Source: DASYQD01 sp036005845
GTDB taxonomy: Bacteria > Acidobacteriota > Thermoanaerobaculia > Multivoradales > JAIOJS01
Assembly (NCBI GenBank): GCA_036005845.1
Contig: DASYQD010000079.1
Coordinates: 1-64,000 of the forward strand
DNA: 64,000 nt
Direction of reading: 5' to 3'
The position numbers were made by a program, and so were the translations under genes. Positions 1 to 9,525 of this stretch are shown one piece after another; the first letter of the stretch is position 1; the number at the start of each line of letters is the position of its first letter. The notes beneath the pieces are model-generated. The model saw only the letters and a list, made by a program, of their open reading frames with translations, ran no database searches and was not told where the DNA came from.

Positions 1-503
1 CGGATCTCGATGCCGGGGAAAGCCTGGCGGAACATCGCGTAGTGGCGCTTCTTGAGCTCAAGAATCTCCGGGATCGCTTCGAGCAGGAAGCGCGGCTTGA
101 AGCTCGCGAGCTGCGGCGGCAGCGTGGCCCCGTCGTAGCCCATGCGCACGATGCCGGCGAGGATGCGGTCCGCCTCCTCGCGGCCGAAGGCCTTGACGAG
201 CCCGGGCACCTGCCTGCCGATGCCGTCGGGCGCGCCGGGCAGATCGAGCGCGATGACGGTGACGCCGTAAGGCACCAGCCGCGACCCGAGCTGCATGGTC
301 TTGCCGGCGCCGACGATGCCGCTGGCGCCGGAGATGACGAGCGCTCCGCGGTCGCCGGCGGGGCCGAAGACGGCCTCGACGGCTTCCTCGACAGTGATCG
401 GCAACCGTCCGTCGCGGAAGATCTCCAGCACGCTGCCCAGCCCGAGCGTGTCGAGAGTAGGGCGCCGCAGGGAGCGGACGTGAGTCGCGGTGTCGATCGA
501 CAA
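1..503 (-). CDS. NAD-binding dehydrogenase-like protein (possibly 3-hydroxyacyl-CoA dehydrogenase family), 3' end beyond window
   Basis: The first ~167 residues are visible and the gene leaves the window. The start is TTG at 503, preceded by GGAGG nine bases upstream; no ATG fits better. A glycine-rich loop, GASGIVGAGK, sits near residue 60 after a beta-strand-like VIS, followed by VIALDLPG at the end of a second strand. That is the layout of a Rossmann NAD-binding fold. The general look resembles 3-hydroxyacyl-CoA dehydrogenase NAD-binding domains, but the C-terminal domain needed to name a substrate is missing. It follows the 2970-aa giant protein gene by 81 bp on the same strand, so it may be the last gene of that operon or an independent metabolic gene. 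The dehydrogenase assignment is moderate; that it is coding is firm. Confidence 0.65.
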   Translation of the reverse strand, partial: MSIDTATHVRSLRRPTLDTLGLGSVLEIFRDGRLPITVEEAVEAVFGPAGDRGALVISGASGIVGAGKTMQLGSRLVPYGVTVIALDLPGAPDGIGRQVPGLVKAFGREEADRILAGIVRMGYDGATLPPQLASFKPRFLLEAIPEILELKKRHYAMFRQAFPGIEI

Positions 504-584
504 TGCTGGGGACCTCCGGCGGTGGCGAAGGCGGGCGCGCAAACGCTAGCACAGGGCCGCTTCGGGAACGGTTCAGAGAACCGC

Positions 585-3500
585 TCAGGGAACGTCGAGC
601 GTCACTCGCTCCGCGCTGCGGTCTCCGGCCTGGCTGAAGGTCCGCCCGGCGTCGGCGCGGTCGCGGTGGAAAGTGAGCTCTAGCCGCAGCGGCCCCGCGG
701 CCCCTTCGCTCACCTTCGGAATGAGGACGACGCCGGTACCGTCCGCCTTGCGCAGCGCATCGAAACCGATCGCTGCGTACGCGGTCGGCGGCAGGAAGGC
801 ACGCGCGTGACCGGCACTGCCGTCCGGCGCTGCCAGCCGCAGCTCGACGCCGTGGGGATCGAAGCGCGCCGTGCCGCTGTCGCCGGCGAGCGCCGCGGAG
901 CGCAGCACGAGGCCGGCTGCGGCAGCCGCAGCATTGGGTCGTGCTTGGATCCGCACGCGGGTGCCGGCCGCCAGCCACTCTTCCTCTCCGAAAGCGTGCC
1001 AGCACGTCCACTCCGGCGCGGCCCAGCGCAGGTCGCGCACGCGCGCCGCCGGGCTGCGCCGCAGCGCCAGCGCCAAGCGGCCTGCGCTCGGGCCGGCGTC
1101 GAGATCGAACAGCTCGGCGCCGTCGAGGAAGCCGGCCAACCGATCGCCCCATGAGTCGATCGTCAGCGCGTATTCGCGTCCGGGTCGAGGCGCCACCGCG
1201 TCCGACCAGAGCACTGATGAGACCCCGTTGACGACGCGCAGCAAGCGGCGCGAGCCATGCTCGGCATCGAGCCAGAGCGCCAGATGGTTGAGGTGGTCCT
1301 GCCAGGCCAGCAGCACGGCGGCGGCGCCCTCGCCACCCGGCACCAACCGGAGCTCGAGCCTGAAGCGGTCGGGCAGCGGCTCGCTCAACACCGCGAAGCG
1401 GGCACCGCCGAGCGCCAGCGCCGCGACGCCGTGCACCGCGACACCTCCCGCGCTCGCGAATGCACCACCCGCCCACAACCGGTCGCCGGCGCGCGCCAGC
1501 GCGAGGACGTCGTTGTCCACTCCCTGGCCCAAGGCCGACCACGTGCCGGCGGCGCGATCCCACCGCGCGAGCCGGCTCGCCGCCGCGCCGCCGGCATGCT
1601 GGAAGTGTCCGCCCGCCCAGAGCTGGTTGCCGTCGAGCGCCAGCGCGAACACCGGCGCGTCGAGGCCGGCGCCGAGCGGCGCCCAGGCGGTGCCCGTCCA
1701 CCGCGCCACGCGGCTCGCTGCGACTCCGCCCGCGTGAGTGAACGCGCCGGCGATGAAAAGCCCTTCGGGACCTACCGCCAGCGCGCTCACCGTGCCGTCG
1801 ATGGTGCCGCCGGCGGCCACCCAGTTCTTGCCGTCCCAGCGTGCGACGCGGCTCGCGGGCTTGCCGCCGGCGTTGGCGAATGCACCGCCCACGTAGAGGA
1901 AGCCCGTGTCCTCGGCGAGCGCGAGCACGGCGCCGTCCACGCCGCCGCCGACCGCCTCCCACGCGTGCGCCGACTTCACCCACGCGGCGAGGTTGGTGGC
2001 GGCGACGCCGCCGGCCGACGCGAAGAGGCCGCCGGCGTAGACGCGGCCGCCATCGACGGCGAGCGCGCGAACGGCGCCTGCCACGCCCGTCCCGAGCGCC
2101 GACCACGTGTTCGTGGAACGCCGCCAGACCGCCACGTTCTGCGCCGGCGCGCCTCCCGCCTGCGTGAACGATCCTCCGACGTACACGGAGTCGCCATCGA
2201 CCGCCAGTGCGCGCACCGTGCCGTTGACGCCGGCTCCCAACGCGTGCCAGGCGTTCCCGTCCCAGACCGCGACGCCGCGGCCTCCTCCCGCCACGGTGAA
2301 GTTGCCGCCGGCGAAGACCTCGCCGCCGCCATCGGCCACGGCGAGGACGTTGCCGTTGAGGCCGCCGCCCGCCGCCTCCCAGGTCGCCGGCTCGGGCTCG
2401 CAGCGCAGCGTGCCATCCTCCACCTTCCACGGCGCCGCGGCGACGGCGCCGGTCTCGTCCTCGAAGCTCCAGCGCGCGGGGTCCAAGGCGAGGAACGGTT
2501 CCTCGAAGCTCCAGGCGGCGAATGCGAGCTCGGCGGGCCAGACGCGCACCTCGGAGAACCAGGCGTCGATGTTGCTCCAGGCGTAGAGGCCGATACGACC
2601 CGCCGTGAGCTCGCCGTCGTCGACGACGAAGGTCGGCACGCCGTCGAGCCAGCCGCGCAGCGAGCTGCCGATGGCGGCGATGGTGAGCTCGTAGGAGCGG
2701 TCCGCCTCGTAGACGACGTCGTCCTGCCACAAGACCTTGGTGGTACCGCCACTGCGCTTCACGAGCTGTCGTGCGCCGCGCTCGCGGCTCATCGCGAAGC
2801 GGTAATAGCTCGCCGTGCTCTGCGCGCGGAAGACCACGCCCACGGCGCCGCCGTGCGAGCGGACGCGAACGCGCAGCAAGACGTCGGTCCAGCCCGGATC
2901 GCCGGCCAACGCGTAGGCGCCCGGATAGTCGGGGTTCCCGCCCGCCGCGAGCAGACTCTGCAGGCGCAGCGCCCCGTCCATGGTCTCCCACGCCGCCGCC
3001 CCGGCGAGCGGCACGCCGGTCACCTCCGAGAGCAGCGACCAAGCGGCGAGGTCGCCGGTGGCGAAGCGATCGCGCAACAGGGCAAGCGCCTCCAACGAGA
3101 GCCGCCGCACCTCCAAGCGCTCGAACCGTGCCGTGGGGTCGTTGCAGGCGTAGAGGCCGACGCGGCCCGCGGCGTGAGCGGTGTCGACGAGCTCGCAGAG
3201 CCGCACGCCGTCGAGGTAGGCAGTCAGCCGCGATCCGAAAGCCTCGACGACGAGCTCGAACGGCTCGCCTGGCGCGTAGGAGCCTTGGTCTTCCCACAGG
3301 ACCGAGACCACGCCGGCCTCGACCTTCACCAATCGCCGATAGGGGAGCGTCGCGTCGGCAGCGAGACGGTAGTGATTCGCCGCGTCGCGCCAGCGGAACA
3401 CGATGCCGATCGAGCCGCCGGCGTCGGAGCGCAGGTCCACACTCAGCCGGTAGTTGGTCCAGTCGCCGTCGCCGGTGAGCGCCTGCGTGCCCGGCAGCGC

Positions 3501-6500
3501 GGGCTCGGCGCCGCCGCCGATGGCCGAGAGCTGGATCAACGCGCCCCCCTCGATCCGCCACTGCGAGGGACCGCCGCTCCCTTCGTCGACGATGTCGAAG
3601 CGCGCCAGCGCTCCCTCGTCGCGGAAGCTCTCGAGCAGCACGACCGGATCGCCTGCCGGCTCGCTCACCGGTCCGGGGAGCTGCCGCAGCTCGACGCGAT
3701 GCCGCGTGAGCTCCATGCCCTCGCGCAACAACAGCGAGACGGACTCGCCTTCGCTACCGCTGGTAAAGGCAACGCCGGTCAGCTTGACGTCGCCCGGTGG
3801 TAGCGGCGGCGGCAGCCGGTGTGCCGGCCGCGACAGCGCGATCTCGACGCGGCCCCAGCCCAGCGGCTCGGGCGCGCGCAGCAGAAGACACGGCGGACCG
3901 CCGGTGCGGGTGAGCCGAGTCACCTCGACGCGGAGCGGGTTCTGCCGCGCCGCGGGACCGAGAGCGGCGTCGGCCACCGCTTCATAGGCGCGCGTCTCCG
4001 CCTCGTTCGGCGCCGCGAAGGTGAACGGCACCGCCTGCGCCAGCGCGCTCTCGGCACCCGCCTCGAGAGCGCCGCTCCACGCATGGTCTTCAAACCCGTG
4101 CAAATGGTGGAAGAAGTTGGCGTAGAGCGACGTGGTGAGCTGGAAGCGATAGACCACCGGCGCCGCCGGCCGGAAGTCGTCGACCCGCACGTCCGCGAAG
4201 CGCGCGCCGGGGCTCTCGCAGACGTAGAGGCCGACGCGGCCCTTGGCGAGCTCGGCGTCCTCGACGGCGAACACCGGCTCGCCGTCGACGTAGGCGCGCA
4301 GCGACGGGCCCACCGCTTCGACCGTCAGCAAATACTCGCGGTTGCGCCGGTACGCGACGTGGTCCTCGGCGAGCACGGCGATCCCCTGCGCGCCCGACTT
4401 CACCAGTCGCCGCCCGCGCTGCTGCAACGCGAAGCGGTACCAAGTGCCCGGACCACCGTAGCGGAAGACGAGGCCGACGGCGCCTCCGGCCACGGCGCGC
4501 ACGTGCACGCTCAGCCGGTAGTCGGTCCATTCGGCGGCCGCGGCGTCGGCCAACAGCAACACCGTGCCGTGCCGCGCCGGCTCGGCCGCGCCGCCGACGG
4601 CGGAGCCTTGCTCGACGAAGCGGCTCGCCGGCTCGCCCACCTCGCCCACAAGCCAGAGCGACGGCCCGCCCGGTCCCGCGTCGTCGGCAAACCAGCCGCG
4701 CGGCGGCCCGCCCGCGGCGCCGGCCGTGAAGCTCTCGTGGAGCAGCAGGGGCACCAGCCGCGCCTCGTGGAGCTTGTCGGGCGCCAGCACCCGCGCCTCG
4801 GTGGAGACCAGCGTGCGGTCGTGCGGGAACGACTGCGGGGCGAGCTTGGTGGCCAGGCAGGTGGCGGCATCGATCATCGTCAGCCAGCGTGTCTCGCGCT
4901 CGGAGAGCGTCACCGTCTCGACGCGGTCCCAGCGCGGCGCGAGGGCCAGCAGCCGCCCGTGCGCGTCGCGCACCGGCTGGTTGCTGTTGTCGAAGAGGTA
5001 GAGGCCGAGGTCGCGCCCGTCCATCCGATACATCTGCTCGACGTAGCTCTCGTTGAACTGCACGCCGACGTCGTAGGCGCGATAGAAGGGCTTGAAGAGG
5101 ATCGGCTTCTCACCCGGCGGCGGCACCGTCGGCGGATCGGTCTCGTCGACGTAGCGGCTCAGGTCCTCGAGACCGGTGACGAAGGGCTTCGAGCTGTCGG
5201 TGCCGACCGGCACGTCGAGAGCCGTGAGCCCTGGCGGCCCACCGGTGCGGAAGTAGGCGTGCTCGACCGGCGAGCGATCGTTCGGCATGCCGCTGATGAA
5301 AGGATCGGGCTCGACCTGCGTCCGGATGGTCAGCTTGTAGGCGGTGTGAGGAGCGAGCAGCTCGCCCTCCGAGTGCCAGCGAGCGAGCTCCTCGCGGACG
5401 TGCTGAATGACCTCGTCGCGCCGCACGAGCTGGCCCGCCTCGGGATCGGGGGTGACGCAGAGCCGCCACAGGCAGAGCGGGCCTTCGCCGGTGACGTCGA
5501 CGGTCGTGACGCCGGCGCCGTCGACGACCAGCACGCCGTCGGGCGTGAGAAGGAACGGGCCGTAGAGCTGGCCGTTCTCGCCGTGCCCCGTCGCCGACGT
5601 GCCGTGGTCCGGCGGGCACCGCCAGCAGACGGCGTGCACCAGCTTCTCGTTGCCGGCGGCGTACACGCTCAGACGCGCGATGTCCCTGCCTTCGAGCCGG
5701 ATCGTCTCCGTCAGCTCGCCTGCCGTCCCTTGCGGAGCGTGAATCGCCACGGCGGCGCCGGCGGCGTCGAACGCGACGATGCGGAACGGCGGCCGGTGGG
5801 TGACGGTGAGCTCCACCCAGGGCGACAGGCACGGCAGCTCGATGTCGAGCTGATAGCCGGCGCCGAGCCCGAGTGGGCTCGAACCCCAGCGCTCCAGTCG
5901 TCCCAGCGTGAGGGGCGCGCCGTCGGCGCCGCGGACCGTGAAGCGGACGCCTTCGATGCGCCACGGATTGGCGACCGTCCCCGCCGTCCGCCGCCGCAGG
6001 TCGACGCATATCGTCGCCTTGGTCTCGTCCCCAGCGCCGCCAGGGAGCAGGGCACGCGAAGCCGCCGACACCGGCGCCGGCGCGGCGCTGGGAGCGAACA
6101 CGAGACGGAACGAGCGCCCCGGCTCCGACGACTGAACGTGGATGCCGCGGCGCGTGGCCTCGACCGGGAAGCAGAGCGTGCGCACCCTCTGCTTCTCGCC
6201 GCGCGCGGTCGCCGAGCCCGTCGTCGCCGGCACCTCCCGCGTCTCCACCGTGGCCGGACCGAAGCCCCACGACAGCGTGAAGGCCGGGCGGCCGGACAGC
6301 GTCAGCGGCGATTCGACGCGGGTCCCGGGCTCGAAGCGAGCGAAGTCGATGCACGTCTCCTCGGCCGCCGCCAGCGGGATGCACGGGTAGCCTGGCAGCG
6401 CATCCGACGCCCACTCCTCCATCGCGGGCCCGGTCGAGCGGTTAAAATCGAACGGCGTGAGGACGCCGCAGAGCAGCTTCGTCTGCCCCACCACCGGTGC

Positions 6501-9497
6501 GCCGACCGCCGGCAGCCGCGGCACGATCGACCAGGCGCCGAAGAGCGCCGGCACCCCGGCAGACTTCGGGCTGCTCGCCACCAGCTCCCAGCCGCCGGCG
6601 CCGTTCCAACGCCGCAGCTCCAGGCTCGCCAGCACGTAGCGCACGTTGACGCTCGGCGAGCCGGGGCTGCCGATGGGCTCGACGGGGATGATCTGCTGCA
6701 GGTTGACGCCGACCATCGCCTTGTCGTGCACCGAGCGATCGAAAGTCAACGACAGCCGCCCGTCGAGCGGCACCAGCGGCACCTTCGACAAGTCCGGCTC
6801 GGTCCACGGCGCGGCGGCGGTAAGGAAACCGTTGCCGTCGTCCCAGCTCGGCAGCAGGTACTGGCCGCGAGGCAGCGCCCAGACCGCGGTGCTCTTGAGG
6901 TGCTCGACCGCCACCTGCTTGACCGGCAGCGGCAGCGGCGGCGCGAGCGGACGCGGCCCCCACTCCAGCGTCACCGTGCCGCCCAGCTTCTTCTTGAACG
7001 GCCACGGCAGCTTGATGCCGACGCTGAACTTGCCGAGCAGGTGATAGGGAGTGAACAGGTCGGCGGCGATCGTCGCGTCGAGCGCGATGCCGAGCCCGAA
7101 GCCGAAAACCGCGAGCTCGAGCAGACAGTGCAGCCAGAGGTCGCCGTGGAAGTGCGTCGGCTTGAAGCCCAGCCGCGCGTTGCCCTCCGCCCACGCCTCG
7201 AGTTTCACGCTGAGAGGCCCGAAGCTCCAGCCGTTGGCGTAGCCGAACCAGGCGCCCAGGGCGAGCTCGTGGGCGTCGAGCATGAAGTAGGCGTTGGCCT
7301 CGACGAACTGGCCGAGCAGGGCGCGGATGCGCAGCTCGCGCGGCTCCTTCTGGCCGAGGTAGAGATGCCAGGCGGTGGGATCGTGGAAGGCGTAAAACGC
7401 CTCCATGCCGCCCTTGATCTCGACGAGCTCGCCGCCCTTGCCGGTCTTGTACTCGGCGTCGAGGCCGATCAGGAAGCTGCCGGCCCGACCGTCGAGCACG
7501 GCAAGCGCGCGGAACTGCCCCTCGTCGGCGCCGTCTGCCCGCTTCTTCAGGAACGAGGCGGCGCCCTGGAGGAGGATCAGCGGCCCCGGAATGACGATGG
7601 CAAGGAGGAACTTGCCATTGAACGTGTAACCGTTGTCGGAGAGCGTGCCGAGCGTGATGCCGGCACCGAGGGCGAAGCTTCCCTTCTGCGGCTTCCACTT
7701 CGTCTTGATGTCGGTGATGCCCGGCTTGCCGCGATGGTAAAAGCTCTTGCCGTGGTCGATGCTGAACCACGCTTCGCTCGCCAGCTTGGCGGGCTCCATC
7801 TGCAGCGCCAGCAGGCCGGCGAAGCCGTAGATGGCCACGCCGGTGCTGGCCAGCGGCAGTCCGGTGGGCAGCTCGGCGTCGGCGTAGAAGGCAAAGAAGT
7901 TGTAGCGCCCCTGCGGGCCCTTGACCGAGCCGATGACGAGCGTGCCGTCGATCTCGAGGTTCGGCGTGTGGAGCTTGAGCTTGATGTCGCCGTCGAAGCG
8001 GCGGATCTTCTCGCCGGGCGCCTCGCCGTCGATCTCCTTGAACGAAACCTCGCCCTTGAGCTCCAGGACGTCGGGGATCTTCAGCTCGACGCCGGCGCCG
8101 TTGAGACTGATCCTCGGAAGGCGCCCGTCCTCATACCAAGTGATCCGCAGCCCCTCGACCGAGGCGCCGGCCTGCAGCCCCTCGACCAGCTTCAGCCCGC
8201 CCGAGAACCCGATCCACTTGCCGCCGTCGTCGGTCTTGCCAAAGCCGAGCTGCGAGATCTCGATCTTGAAACCGTAGAAGTCGAGCGTCTGCTGCTGGGG
8301 CAGCGACAACCAGCCGCCGTCGAGGTGGACGTTGCCCTTGGAGTCGATCGAAAGCTCTTTGACGTCGAAACTGGGCCACTTGAGGCCTTGGTCGGCGCCG
8401 AAGAGGGGGGTGAGCTTGCCGCTGAGCTTGGTAGTGAAGAGGCCATCGTCGAGCTCGAAACCGAGACCGTCGAGCTCGATGTCGAACAAATTCGGCCTTA
8501 TCACGCGCTTCAAGCCGCCCGTCCTGCTCAAGCCGACGAGCAACCTGCCGTCCAATCCGATTCCCACTTCGACGTCCACCGGACCGTCAAAGAATTGCAG
8601 CCGCAATTGTCCCCTTATCTCCGTAGCCACTGGAATGCTCTGGCGAAACTCGATCTCTACGCTGCGCAGGTCGAGCTCAACACCTGCAAGAGTCCTGTGC
8701 AGCGGCTCGACCCAGGTCTTCGTCAGGCTGCCCGTGAAACCGCCGCTGCCGATGTAGCAATGCGAGAATGCCAAGTCGCTAACGGGCGGGTCGTTCGTCG
8801 CCCCTGCGTCCATCGGTGCGCTCATGCCAGCCGGCAGGTAGACGTCGCACGACTCGACGTACAGCCCTCGCCAGCCGGCCCCGATCTCCGGCGGTCCGTT
8901 GGGCGGCAAAGCCTTGTCGGAAAGTACCGGCGCAACGTTGTCTGCTCTGATCACGACCTCACTGCTGCCAATGAAAGATGGCGGCAAGCTGATGCTGGCG
9001 GGACCGCTCAGCGACACCTCACCGTCAAAACCCACCGCCAGGGTGATTGCCGCGCGAAGCTCGCTGGCCCCGTCGGGAATCGGCTCCCAGGCCTTCCCCG
9101 CCCAGCGCGCGGGGCGCAGAATGTCCGCGGCGAACCGCAGCGCCAGCTCGCCGATGATCCGGAAGGCGAAACCGTCGGCGCTGACGTCAACCTCGAGATC
9201 GATCGCTGTACCACCAGCCGAATTGCCGCCAAGGACCAGGGCGGTGCCCTCGAGGCCCGGTAGGCCGAGCGCAACTTCCGTGGCAAAGAGAAGGCGAAGC
9301 TTGATTGTGTCGAAGTCCTGCGCGACGGACTTGCGAAAGTCGGTGATGCCGATGTTGTCGAGGAATCCAAGGTCCGCAGGCAGGGTGACCAAGTCACCCG
9401 CGCGACCGAGCAAGGACGCTATCCCGCTGATGGCATCAGAAAGGACGACCGCGTCGGCCGCATCGAAGAGCTCCGCGGCGTCAGGTTTCAAGGCCAC
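585..9497 (-). CDS. Giant 2970-aa multidomain protein: beta-rich N-terminus, repeated ConA/LamG-like modules, nested seven-repeat propeller
   Basis: GTG start at 9497 with an AAGGGGTGA SD. There is no signal peptide and no clear membrane segment. Residues ~1-880 are long, beta-rich and glycine-rich, with amphipathic strands reminiscent of very large uncharacterised proteins such as DUF6603 (a resemblance to be tested, not a call). Residues ~1159-1350 match a module of the 1547-aa protein upstream in the operon, including a CWRC near 1294. Three lectin/ConA-like modules follow (~1584-1776, 1951-2131, 2143-2323), each with a (V/I)G(L/I)(V/Y)F core, a LVK strand and a GR(V/I)GLY strand. A fourth is split by seven ~46-aa propeller repeats (~2375-2695). 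Lectin-like folds suggest binding of carbohydrate or another surface polymer; no catalytic motif was seen. It is third in a four-gene minus-strand unit, 28 bp after the phospholipase-D gene. Confidence 0.9.
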   Translation of the reverse strand: MALKPDAAELFDAADAVVLSDAISGIASLLGRAGDLVTLPADLGFLDNIGITDFRKSVAQDFDTIKLRLLFATEVALGLPGLEGTALVLGGNSAGGTAIDLEVDVSADGFAFRIIGELALRFAADILRPARWAGKAWEPIPDGASELRAAITLAVGFDGEVSLSGPASISLPPSFIGSSEVVIRADNVAPVLSDKALPPNGPPEIGAGWRGLYVESCDVYLPAGMSAPMDAGATNDPPVSDLAFSHCYIGSGGFTGSLTKTWVEPLHRTLAGVELDLRSVEIEFRQSIPVATEIRGQLRLQFFDGPVDVEVGIGLDGRLLVGLSRTGGLKRVIRPNLFDIELDGLGFELDDGLFTTKLSGKLTPLFGADQGLKWPSFDVKELSIDSKGNVHLDGGWLSLPQQQTLDFYGFKIEISQLGFGKTDDGGKWIGFSGGLKLVEGLQAGASVEGLRITWYEDGRLPRISLNGAGVELKIPDVLELKGEVSFKEIDGEAPGEKIRRFDGDIKLKLHTPNLEIDGTLVIGSVKGPQGRYNFFAFYADAELPTGLPLASTGVAIYGFAGLLALQMEPAKLASEAWFSIDHGKSFYHRGKPGITDIKTKWKPQKGSFALGAGITLGTLSDNGYTFNGKFLLAIVIPGPLILLQGAASFLKKRADGADEGQFRALAVLDGRAGSFLIGLDAEYKTGKGGELVEIKGGMEAFYAFHDPTAWHLYLGQKEPRELRIRALLGQFVEANAYFMLDAHELALGAWFGYANGWSFGPLSVKLEAWAEGNARLGFKPTHFHGDLWLHCLLELAVFGFGLGIALDATIAADLFTPYHLLGKFSVGIKLPWPFKKKLGGTVTLEWGPRPLAPPLPLPVKQVAVEHLKSTAVWALPRGQYLLPSWDDGNGFLTAAAPWTEPDLSKVPLVPLDGRLSLTFDRSVHDKAMVGVNLQQIIPVEPIGSPGSPSVNVRYVLASLELRRWNGAGGWELVASSPKSAGVPALFGAWSIVPRLPAVGAPVVGQTKLLCGVLTPFDFNRSTGPAMEEWASDALPGYPCIPLAAAEETCIDFARFEPGTRVESPLTLSGRPAFTLSWGFGPATVETREVPATTGSATARGEKQRVRTLCFPVEATRRGIHVQSSEPGRSFRLVFAPSAAPAPVSAASRALLPGGAGDETKATICVDLRRRTAGTVANPWRIEGVRFTVRGADGAPLTLGRLERWGSSPLGLGAGYQLDIELPCLSPWVELTVTHRPPFRIVAFDAAGAAVAIHAPQGTAGELTETIRLEGRDIARLSVYAAGNEKLVHAVCWRCPPDHGTSATGHGENGQLYGPFLLTPDGVLVVDGAGVTTVDVTGEGPLCLWRLCVTPDPEAGQLVRRDEVIQHVREELARWHSEGELLAPHTAYKLTIRTQVEPDPFISGMPNDRSPVEHAYFRTGGPPGLTALDVPVGTDSSKPFVTGLEDLSRYVDETDPPTVPPPGEKPILFKPFYRAYDVGVQFNESYVEQMYRMDGRDLGLYLFDNSNQPVRDAHGRLLALAPRWDRVETVTLSERETRWLTMIDAATCLATKLAPQSFPHDRTLVSTEARVLAPDKLHEARLVPLLLHESFTAGAAGGPPRGWFADDAGPGGPSLWLVGEVGEPASRFVEQGSAVGGAAEPARHGTVLLLADAAAAEWTDYRLSVHVRAVAGGAVGLVFRYGGPGTWYRFALQQRGRRLVKSGAQGIAVLAEDHVAYRRNREYLLTVEAVGPSLRAYVDGEPVFAVEDAELAKGRVGLYVCESPGARFADVRVDDFRPAAPVVYRFQLTTSLYANFFHHLHGFEDHAWSGALEAGAESALAQAVPFTFAAPNEAETRAYEAVADAALGPAARQNPLRVEVTRLTRTGGPPCLLLRAPEPLGWGRVEIALSRPAHRLPPPLPPGDVKLTGVAFTSGSEGESVSLLLREGMELTRHRVELRQLPGPVSEPAGDPVVLLESFRDEGALARFDIVDEGSGGPSQWRIEGGALIQLSAIGGGAEPALPGTQALTGDGDWTNYRLSVDLRSDAGGSIGIVFRWRDAANHYRLAADATLPYRRLVKVEAGVVSVLWEDQGSYAPGEPFELVVEAFGSRLTAYLDGVRLCELVDTAHAAGRVGLYACNDPTARFERLEVRRLSLEALALLRDRFATGDLAAWSLLSEVTGVPLAGAAAWETMDGALRLQSLLAAGGNPDYPGAYALAGDPGWTDVLLRVRVRSHGGAVGVVFRAQSTASYYRFAMSRERGARQLVKRSGGTTKVLWQDDVVYEADRSYELTIAAIGSSLRGWLDGVPTFVVDDGELTAGRIGLYAWSNIDAWFSEVRVWPAELAFAAWSFEEPFLALDPARWSFEDETGAVAAAPWKVEDGTLRCEPEPATWEAAGGGLNGNVLAVADGGGEVFAGGNFTVAGGGRGVAVWDGNAWHALGAGVNGTVRALAVDGDSVYVGGSFTQAGGAPAQNVAVWRRSTNTWSALGTGVAGAVRALAVDGGRVYAGGLFASAGGVAATNLAAWVKSAHAWEAVGGGVDGAVLALAEDTGFLYVGGAFANAGGKPASRVARWDGKNWVAAGGTIDGTVSALAVGPEGLFIAGAFTHAGGVAASRVARWTGTAWAPLGAGLDAPVFALALDGNQLWAGGHFQHAGGAAASRLARWDRAAGTWSALGQGVDNDVLALARAGDRLWAGGAFASAGGVAVHGVAALALGGARFAVLSEPLPDRFRLELRLVPGGEGAAAVLLAWQDHLNHLALWLDAEHGSRRLLRVVNGVSSVLWSDAVAPRPGREYALTIDSWGDRLAGFLDGAELFDLDAGPSAGRLALALRRSPAARVRDLRWAAPEWTCWHAFGEEEWLAAGTRVRIQARPNAAAAAAGLVLRSAALAGDSGTARFDPHGVELRLAAPDGSAGHARAFLPPTAYAAIGFDALRKADGTGVVLIPKVSEGAAGPLRLELTFHRDRADAGRTFSQAGDRSAERVTLDVP
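1397..2385 (-). repeat. Seven tandem ~46-aa propeller repeats within the giant protein
   Basis: Seven consecutive copies of a unit of the form (D/N)G.V.ALA....(L/V)Y.GG.F..AGG.....(V/L)A.W......W..LG.G(V/L). The GG.F..AGG core is present in every copy, and copies differ mainly in the loop after W. Seven units of this size are what a single closed seven-bladed beta-propeller needs. The DNA repeats are diverged, so this is an old duplication and not recent expansion. The array interrupts the fourth ConA-like module. Confidence 0.85.
2530..4745 (-). repeat. Three ~180-aa ConA/LamG-like modules in the giant protein
   Basis: Three homologous protein modules lie at ~4745-4170, ~3645-3105 and ~3070-2530. 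Each begins with an acidic/aromatic ESF- or DRF-like strand, then W(T)(D/N)Y.L.V..R...GG..G(L/I)VF(R), YRFA or YRLA, (R)RLVK or RQLVK, (Y)EL.(V/I)(E/A)A.G..L..(Y/W)(L/V)DG, and finally GR(V/I)GLY. This is the strand order of jelly-roll lectin domains (LamG, DUF1080-like). A fourth, interrupted copy lies at ~2500-2390 plus ~1390-1010. Confidence 0.75.
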
Positions 9498-9525
9498 TTG
9501 GAGTCACCCCTTGCCATCTCTAGCG

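Noticed and set aside
1400..2385. CRISPR array (regular spacing of similar units)
   Set aside because: The repeats are degenerate and coding, ~138 bp apart, with no identical short repeats and no cas genes.
1257..9263. Very long plus-strand open frames opposite the giant gene
   Set aside because: They are Arg/Ala/His-rich, lack SDs and recognisable domains, and lie exactly antisense to the well-supported minus-strand gene. GC-rich DNA keeps such frames open.
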